Assembly (NCBI RefSeq): GCF_021043395.1
Contig: NZ_JAJNKE010000037.1
Location: 1-43,303, forward strand
DNA: 43,303 nt
Direction of reading: 5' to 3'
Source of the DNA: Clostridium guangxiense
GTDB lineage: Bacteria > Bacillota > Clostridia > Clostridiales > Clostridiaceae
Shown: positions 39,402 through 43,303 of the stretch, in pieces
Numbering within the stretch: the first letter of the stretch is position 1
Layout of the letters: the number at the start of each line of letters is the position of its first letter
Notes under the pieces: generated by a model
Databases searched by the model: none
What the model was told of the DNA's origin: nothing
What the model saw: only the letters and a program-made list of their open reading frames with translations
Translations under genes and position numbers: made by a program

Positions 39402-39430
39402 TTGTAAAAATTTTATATTGGAAGTATAAT
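39402..39430 (+). promoter_or_regulatory. Promoter of the N-formylglutamate-amidohydrolase-like gene
   Basis: TTGTAA (39402-39407), 17 bp and TATAAT (39425-39430). The predicted start of transcription is near 39437, 37 nt upstream of the TTG start. Confidence 0.65.
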
Positions 39431-39473
39431 TTAGTTATTATAAAAATTTATAAATATAAAAGGTGTGATTCCA

Positions 39474-40253
39474 TTGGCAATTAATCCCTTCAAGTTAAAA
39501 AAATATACAAGTTGTTGTAATATAATTGCAAGCCTTCCTCACAGCTCATACACATTAACTTCAGAAATGAAAAAAAACATGAAACAAAGTGTAATACTTG
39601 CAAATAACGATTGGTATTTAAATGAATTGTATGATTTTTTAACAAATCTAAATATAACTGCAGTATCCGCTAATTACAGTAGATATGTAATAGATGTTAA
39701 TAGAAAAGCTGAATATAAAGAAAATCATGAAAAGTATACTGAATCCTTGGTCTATTTTAAAACCACGTTTAATAAAGAAATTTATGACAAGCCATTACAA
39801 AACGATATAGTAGAAAGTAGGATAGAAAAAATATACAAGCCATATCATTCTTGCTTGCTTAATGAAATAAATAATACTTTAAATAGTAAAAATAAAGTAT
39901 ATCTATTTGATCTTCACAGCTTTTACCTTCACTCTACAGCAGATGTAGTACTCGGAACTCGCTATGGAAAAACATGTTCAAAAGAATTTTTAGATATTGT
40001 ATATAACGCTTTTGTAAATGAAGGTTTCAGCGTAAAGGTCGATGAAATAGGCTTAAGAGGTGGATATATTACATACCATTACAGTTCAATAGAAAATGTT
40101 GAAGCCATACAAATAGAAATAAGATATACTAAATATATAGAAAACAGGTATTTTGATGAAGAATTTATGCCTAAAATAAATTATAAATTATTTAATGACA
40201 CCAAAAACCATTTAAATAAAGTTTTTATCACCATAAAAAATCAGCTACACTGA
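39474..40253 (+). CDS. N-formylglutamate amidohydrolase-like protein
   Basis: 259 residues from TTG 39474, which is eight bases after AAGGTG; a GTG at 39465 in the same frame overlaps that site. Visible motifs of the HutG-type N-formylglutamate amidohydrolase fold are SLPHSSYTL at the N-terminus, YLFDLHSFYLH (metal-site DLHS) and GLRGGYITYHY followed by EAIQIEIRY. It would be a zinc hydrolase removing an N-acyl group from an acidic amino acid or a related compound. No histidine-degradation genes are nearby, so the real substrate is open. Own promoter and terminator; monocistronic. Confidence 0.82.
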   Translation: MAINPFKLKKYTSCCNIIASLPHSSYTLTSEMKKNMKQSVILANNDWYLNELYDFLTNLNITAVSANYSRYVIDVNRKAEYKENHEKYTESLVYFKTTFNKEIYDKPLQNDIVESRIEKIYKPYHSCLLNEINNTLNSKNKVYLFDLHSFYLHSTADVVLGTRYGKTCSKEFLDIVYNAFVNEGFSVKVDEIGLRGGYITYHYSSIENVEAIQIEIRYTKYIENRYFDEEFMPKINYKLFNDTKNHLNKVFITIKNQLH

Positions 40254-40258
40254 ATAAC

Positions 40259-40287
40259 AAAAACCCGAGATTTTTTCTCAGGTTTTT
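40259..40287. terminator. Bidirectional terminator between convergent genes
   Basis: AAAAACCCGAGA and TCTCAGGTTTTT pair with one mismatch around TTTTT, followed on the plus strand by GTTATTTT and preceded by ACAAAAA, so it can serve both the gene ending at 40253 (+) and the permease gene ending at 40327 (-). Confidence 0.85.
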
Positions 40288-40326
40288 GTTATTTTAATCT
40301 TTATAATCAATTTTCTTTTTACTTTT

Positions 40327-40959
40327 TTAAAATTCTCTGTTATTATAAATGACAATTGAAATAGTTAAAGATATGATTATTAATGCAATAGCGCAAGATA
40401 TACTAATAGTATATAAGCCTAGATATGAGATTCCTTTAAAAATCCCCACTAGCTTAACAATATCAATTTTTTCAACAACATATGGAACTCCAAACCAAAA
40501 AGCAAAAAAGAACATCATAAAAAAATATTTTAACTTCGTATATCCATATTTAAAATAAAGAGGTAAGCAAACTGCACTCATTATATTAACAATGATGAAG
40601 TCAGCTATCACATAGTCTATTTTCATAGTAATATGTCTATTCACCAAAGTTGAAAGTATAAATTGAGAACTTATTGCAACTATAAAAAATACAAAAACAG
40701 ATAAATACCTTGAAATAACTATATTTTTTCTGCCTATTGGTAAGCTGTTTAGTATAACATAAGATTTATTTTTATCATCAAAAAGAAACGTGTTTGTCAA
40801 TAACAAATACTCAATAACAAGGGGAAGTCCAGCATATATAAATATTCCAGAATACCCCTTTGAAAAAAGAGCTAGAATGTTATAAAAAATTATAAATAAG
40901 ATACATCCAACTATGCTCTTCTTCTGAATAACCACATCCTTACAAATTAAGTTAAACAT
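40327..40959 (-). CDS. ABC-2 type membrane permease
   Basis: 210 residues with six predicted membrane helices and little else (for example SIVGCILFIIFYNILALF at the N-terminus and ISCAIALIIISLTISIVIY at the end). The loop LLTNTFLFDDKNKSYVILNS resembles the ABC-2 membrane group found beside YtrB-like ATPases (DUF/ABC2_membrane_5 type). It partners the ATPase gene it overlaps by 13 bp. It is the last gene of a GntR-ATPase-permease operon. The exported or extracted substrate is unknown; such systems often respond to cell-wall-active compounds. Confidence 0.82.
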   Translation of the reverse strand: MFNLICKDVVIQKKSIVGCILFIIFYNILALFSKGYSGIFIYAGLPLVIEYLLLTNTFLFDDKNKSYVILNSLPIGRKNIVISRYLSVFVFFIVAISSQFILSTLVNRHITMKIDYVIADFIIVNIMSAVCLPLYFKYGYTKLKYFFMMFFFAFWFGVPYVVEKIDIVKLVGIFKGISYLGLYTISISCAIALIIISLTISIVIYNNREF

Positions 40960-41819
40960 TCTCTTCCTCCTCTAACTGTATATACCATAATATCCTCTAA
41001 ATTTGCCTTTTCAATTAAAACATCATTTCTAAATAATCTTTTTATATTCTTGGTATTGTTTGTCAATGCCTCAAATCCAAAGGCATTCTCGTTTATAGAA
41101 ATGAATTCTTTTCTTGTATCTTTGTCTAAAAGCTCTTTTTTACCTTTCACAATGCTATAGTTTTCCAGCACATCATCCTTTTGTTCTGAAAACACTATTT
41201 GCCCTTTATTTATAAAAGTTATATAGTCAGCAACTTTTTCTAAATCAGAAGTAATATGAGTAGAAAAGAATATAGATTTATTCTCATCTTGTATTACAGA
41301 GCATAATATCTCCAGCATCTCGCTTCTAAAAATAGGGTCTAATCCAGAAGTAGGTTCATCCATTATAATAAGTTCAGCACCATGAGACAATGCCAGTGCA
41401 AGAGAGTACTTCATCTTCATTCCTTTAGATAATTCTTTTATTTTTCTTTTCTTAGGCAAATCAAAATCTGAAAAATACTTTTTAAAAATCTTTTCATCCC
41501 AATGCTTATAAAACGAAGCTATTATATCCTTCATATCCATAAGATTTAAATTCTCATAAAAGTAGTTTTCATCATAAACAAATCCAATTTTCTGCTTTAT
41601 TTCTCTCTCATTTTTAATATTATCAATTCCAAAAATCTTTATATTTCCAGAATCTTTTTTTATTAAATTCATTATAAGTTTTATAGTTGTACTTTTACCT
41701 GCTCCATTAGGACCTATAAATCCCATTATATATCCTCGTTTTAGCTTAAAACTTATATCTTTCAGTGAAAATTCTTTGTATCCTTTACTTAAATTGCTTA
41801 TCTCTAAGATATTCTCCAT
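40947..41819 (-). CDS. ABC transporter ATPase (YtrB-like)
   Basis: 290 residues. Walker A GPNGAGKST (36-44), Q-loop region FVYDENYFYENL, signature LSKGMKMKYSLALALS, Walker B LIIMDEPTSGLDP and switch HIT (FFSTHITSDLEKVADYI). The last 60 residues are a C-terminal extension with no obvious motif (NNTKNIKRLFRNDVLIEKAN). It powers the ABC-2 permease encoded next. It lies 13 bp after the GntR-family gene; the ribosome site is GGAGG. Confidence 0.92.
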   Translation of the reverse strand: MENILEISNLSKGYKEFSLKDISFKLKRGYIMGFIGPNGAGKSTTIKLIMNLIKKDSGNIKIFGIDNIKNEREIKQKIGFVYDENYFYENLNLMDMKDIIASFYKHWDEKIFKKYFSDFDLPKKRKIKELSKGMKMKYSLALALSHGAELIIMDEPTSGLDPIFRSEMLEILCSVIQDENKSIFFSTHITSDLEKVADYITFINKGQIVFSEQKDDVLENYSIVKGKKELLDKDTRKEFISINENAFGFEALTNNTKNIKRLFRNDVLIEKANLEDIMVYTVRGGRECLT

Positions 41820-41832
41820 TCTAATCCTCCAA

Positions 41833-42207
41833 TTACTGATTCTTATATAATACTTCTAAAATTTCTTTTAAATCCTCAAGCGACAAATTAATTACTTTGC
41901 TTGCTTCAACAGCTTCCATTAGTTTTTCTTCAATTACTTTTATTCTTTTTTCTCTTAAAATTTCCTTATTTTGTCCTGCAATATATGAGCCTTTTCCTGG
42001 CACAGTGTCTATAAAGCCCTCACCTTCAAGCCTTTCGTATGCCTTTTTAGTAGTTATTACACTTATCTTTAATTCCTTAGCTAAGCTTCTTATAGATGGG
42101 AGTAATTCTCCCTCTGAAAGTTCGCCATTAAAAATAAGATTTTTTATTTGCTTTGAAATTTGCTCATATATTGGTTCATTAGACGAGTTTGAAATAATTA
42201 TGTTCAT
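41833..42207 (-). CDS. GntR-family repressor (YtrA subfamily)
   Basis: 124 residues from ATG 42207, chosen for AAAGGAG eight bases upstream; the frame is open to 42285, but that region is the promoter. The winged helix-turn-helix is complete (PIYEQISKQIKNLIFNGEL, LLPSIRSLAKELKISVITTK, GEGFIDTVPGKGSYI). The C-terminus is only a short helical dimerisation part of about 45 residues, as in YtrA. It is first in the operon with the ABC ATPase and permease and very likely represses it through the 47 bp inverted repeat at 42233-42279. Confidence 0.9.
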   Translation of the reverse strand: MNIIISNSSNEPIYEQISKQIKNLIFNGELSEGELLPSIRSLAKELKISVITTKKAYERLEGEGFIDTVPGKGSYIAGQNKEILREKRIKVIEEKLMEAVEASKVINLSLEDLKEILEVLYKNQ

Positions 42208-42232
42208 TTTTAGTACTCCTTTGCAAACGAGT

Positions 42233-42285
42233 ATACCACAGATACTGTATATAAACAGTATATACAGTATCTGTGGTATTGTCAA
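42233..42285 (-). promoter_or_regulatory. GntR operon promoter within a perfect 47 bp inverted repeat
   Basis: Minus strand -35 TTGACA (42280-42285), 17 bp and -10 TATACT (42257-42262). A perfect inverted repeat with 21 bp arms (42233-42253 and 42259-42279; outer part ATACCACAGATACTG) covers the spacer, the -10 box and the start region. A bound GntR dimer, or two, would block RNA polymerase. Confidence 0.85.
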
Positions 42286-42357
42286 TATATTTTATGTATG
42301 TTATGTAAAGTGCTTCTATTTAACTATAGAAAAATAATATAATTGCCCTAATTTATA

Positions 42358-42467
42358 TATAGGAGGTTGTGAAAAAATGTATTCTATAGTTTTTTTACTA
42401 CACCACGCATAAAGCATTATGAGCGGCCCGTAAAAAAGAATATCTATGTTTTTTACAAGCTCCTATA
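42358..42467. mobile_element. Small MITE-like palindromic element, 110 bp
   Basis: Inverted ends TATAGGAGGTTGTGAAAAAA and TATAGGAGCTTGTAAAAAAC (read inward from the right end) pair over about 40 bp with some mismatches, around a GC-richer centre CACCACGCATAAAGC...GAGCGGCCCG. There is no gene; an 11-codon ORF behind AGGAGG at 42376 is a chance result of the end sequence. It looks like a non-autonomous insertion with TATA flanks. Confidence 0.55.
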
Positions 42468-42552
42468 GTAAAACCAGCTTAACAAAAACTATATATTCAC
42501 TATAATCCATGGAAAATTAGAATCTAAATATAGATATTTTACTATGAATAAA

Positions 42553-42655
42553 GGGGGGGTGTCGCACTAAAAAAATTGCGAAGTAATCATAATAGCGAAG
42601 GGTTTTAACTTCACTTAATTAGTTCGCAATTTTTTATATTTAGTGTGAAAGCCGC
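42553..42655. mobile_element. Short relative of the 16.6 kb MITE-like element, ~100 bp
   Basis: The left end GGGGTGTCGCACTAAAAAAA and the degraded right end ATATTTAGTGTGAAAGCCGCC correspond to the terminal repeats at 16622 and 17026. The interior has TTGCGAAGTAATCATAATAG, one AAGGGTTTTAACTTCAC unit and an inverted TTCGCAA, so it keeps one copy of the AAACCCTTCAC-type repeat that the large element has five times. Probably a deletion derivative. Confidence 0.7.
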
Positions 42656-42707
42656 CTGCATCAAGCTTATTTATAAGTCACGCAAAAACTTTAATTTTAG
42701 CTAAGCC

Positions 42708-43103
42708 TTAGAATTTAACTGTCTTTGGTTCACTTTTCATGCTTGCAAAGGTTGCAGTTGCATCCTTTAGATAAAGAACTTCAAATATTCCGTCATCTAC
42801 TGAATACATGTTTTTTAAACCCGGATTATCAGAAAGCATTTTTTCCTTTGCTTCCTTTCTTTCGTCAGCAAAACATTTTGCTTCTATACGAAGCCATCTT
42901 CCATTCTTGCCCATTGCACAAATTTCAACCTTAGAATTTTTTTCGATTTGTTTAAAAACATTTTTTGTGTTGTTAGTGCAAATATATAGTTTTCCTTCAA
43001 ATTCAGCTACTGCTCCAAAAGGACGTACTCGTGGCTGATCTCCCTCTACTGTTGCAATATAAAATATTGGATTTTCCCTTAAAAATTTTAATACTTCTTC
43101 CAC
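42708..43103 (-). CDS. Pyridoxamine-phosphate-oxidase-like flavin split-barrel protein
   Basis: 131 residues of the PNPOx-like split barrel. FYIATVEGDQPRVRPFGAVA is the usual N-terminal flavin-binding stretch, then LYICTNNTKNVFKQIEKNSK and VEICAMGKNGRWLRIEAKCF. Relatives bind FMN or F420-like cofactors or use flavin to reduce small molecules; the exact reaction is unknown. It is a stand-alone gene with a ribosome site AAAGGAG. The C-terminus TFASMKSEPKTVKF is typical of clostridial members. Confidence 0.85.
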   Translation of the reverse strand: MEEVLKFLRENPIFYIATVEGDQPRVRPFGAVAEFEGKLYICTNNTKNVFKQIEKNSKVEICAMGKNGRWLRIEAKCFADERKEAKEKMLSDNPGLKNMYSVDDGIFEVLYLKDATATFASMKSEPKTVKF

Positions 43104-43235
43104 TTTACTTACTCCTTTTCTTTCATGTATGATATAATTTAACTATATATATTATATTTTGTTACATGAATTTTTAAAAGTACGATTTTTTTTAATAGTT
43201 AGTATCCTATGAAATACTATAGATAAACAAACTGG

Positions 43236-43303
43236 AAGTTGTGAAGTAATAATGCTTCGTCGCGTTAAAAAAATCCTATAAATCTAAGGCTTAAAAATTG
43301 TAA
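43236..43303. repeat. Left arm of another long palindromic repeat, cut by the window edge
   Basis: TGTGAAGTAATAATGCTTCG, then GTTAAAAAAATCCTATAAATCTAAGGC, follow the arm order of the complete copies (arm motif, A-tract, ATAAATCTAA). The core would lie beyond the window. The 130 bp between it and the gene at 43103 hold no gene. Confidence 0.55.

Noticed and set aside
42376-42411. 11-codon ORF behind AGGAGG
   Set aside because: The ribosome-site-like sequence is the inverted end of a 110 bp palindromic element and is repeated at its other end.

Overview
The window is AT-rich, low-GC Firmicute DNA, most likely from a Clostridium sensu stricto. The signs are strong purine-rich Shine-Dalgarno sites, frequent TTG and GTG starts, a rubredoxin-type anaerobe protein, Spo0-free but typical clostridial PTS and oligopeptide lipoprotein genes, and consensus TTGACA-N17-TATAAT-like promoters. 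No rRNA, tRNA or CRISPR array was seen. Species was not determined.

Layout. 1-5.9 kb: a dispersed repeat, a GNAT acetyltransferase, a small rubredoxin-domain protein, a VOC protein, then about 1.1 kb of decayed genes (a Tn554-type recombinase remnant and pieces of an iron-siderophore ABC transporter). These are followed by an isochorismatase-like/MFS operon divergent from its probable TetR repressor. 6.0-16.5 kb: a sugar-uptake region with two complete mannose-family PTS operons, two glucosamine/galactosamine-6-phosphate deaminase-type enzymes (one is nagB) and a LevR-type sigma54 activator. The second PTS operon has a near-perfect -24/-12 promoter that lies inside the terminator hairpin of the activator gene. 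The first PTS has fused EIIC and EIID domains, and between it and nagB lie two tandem ~100 bp palindromes with the same core but different, compensating stems. 17.0-25.8 kb: an Rsm22-family methyltransferase, an unknown protein, and three paralogous oligopeptide-type substrate-binding lipoproteins, each with its own promoter, around an M20 amidohydrolase. 26.2-34.2 kb: a four-gene membrane glycosyltransferase operon (GT2, GtrA, two large membrane glycosyltransferases with Gly/Ser/Asn/Gln-rich loops), divergent from an OmpR-type two-component system. 34.3-43.3 kb: an Asp/Glu racemase, an unknown internally duplicated protein, two broken acetyltransferases, a MutS2-like protein without the Smr part, a candidate small RNA, a small membrane protein, an N-formylglutamate-amidohydrolase-like protein, a YtrA-type GntR/ABC operon with a 47 bp operator, and a flavin split-barrel protein.

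The most unusual feature is intergenic. A modular family of long palindromic repeats (arm motif like GCGAAGTAACAGTATTG, plus a core with a TCTGAGC...GAGTTATTGAA loop) recurs at about nine places, usually at the 3' end of minus-strand genes and often overlapping their stop codons. It shares a submodule with a ~400 bp MITE-like element at 16.6 kb. A ~290 bp composite of this family is present twice in inverted orientation and brackets 10 kb of the window. All family and function calls come from reading motifs by eye; no database search was run.
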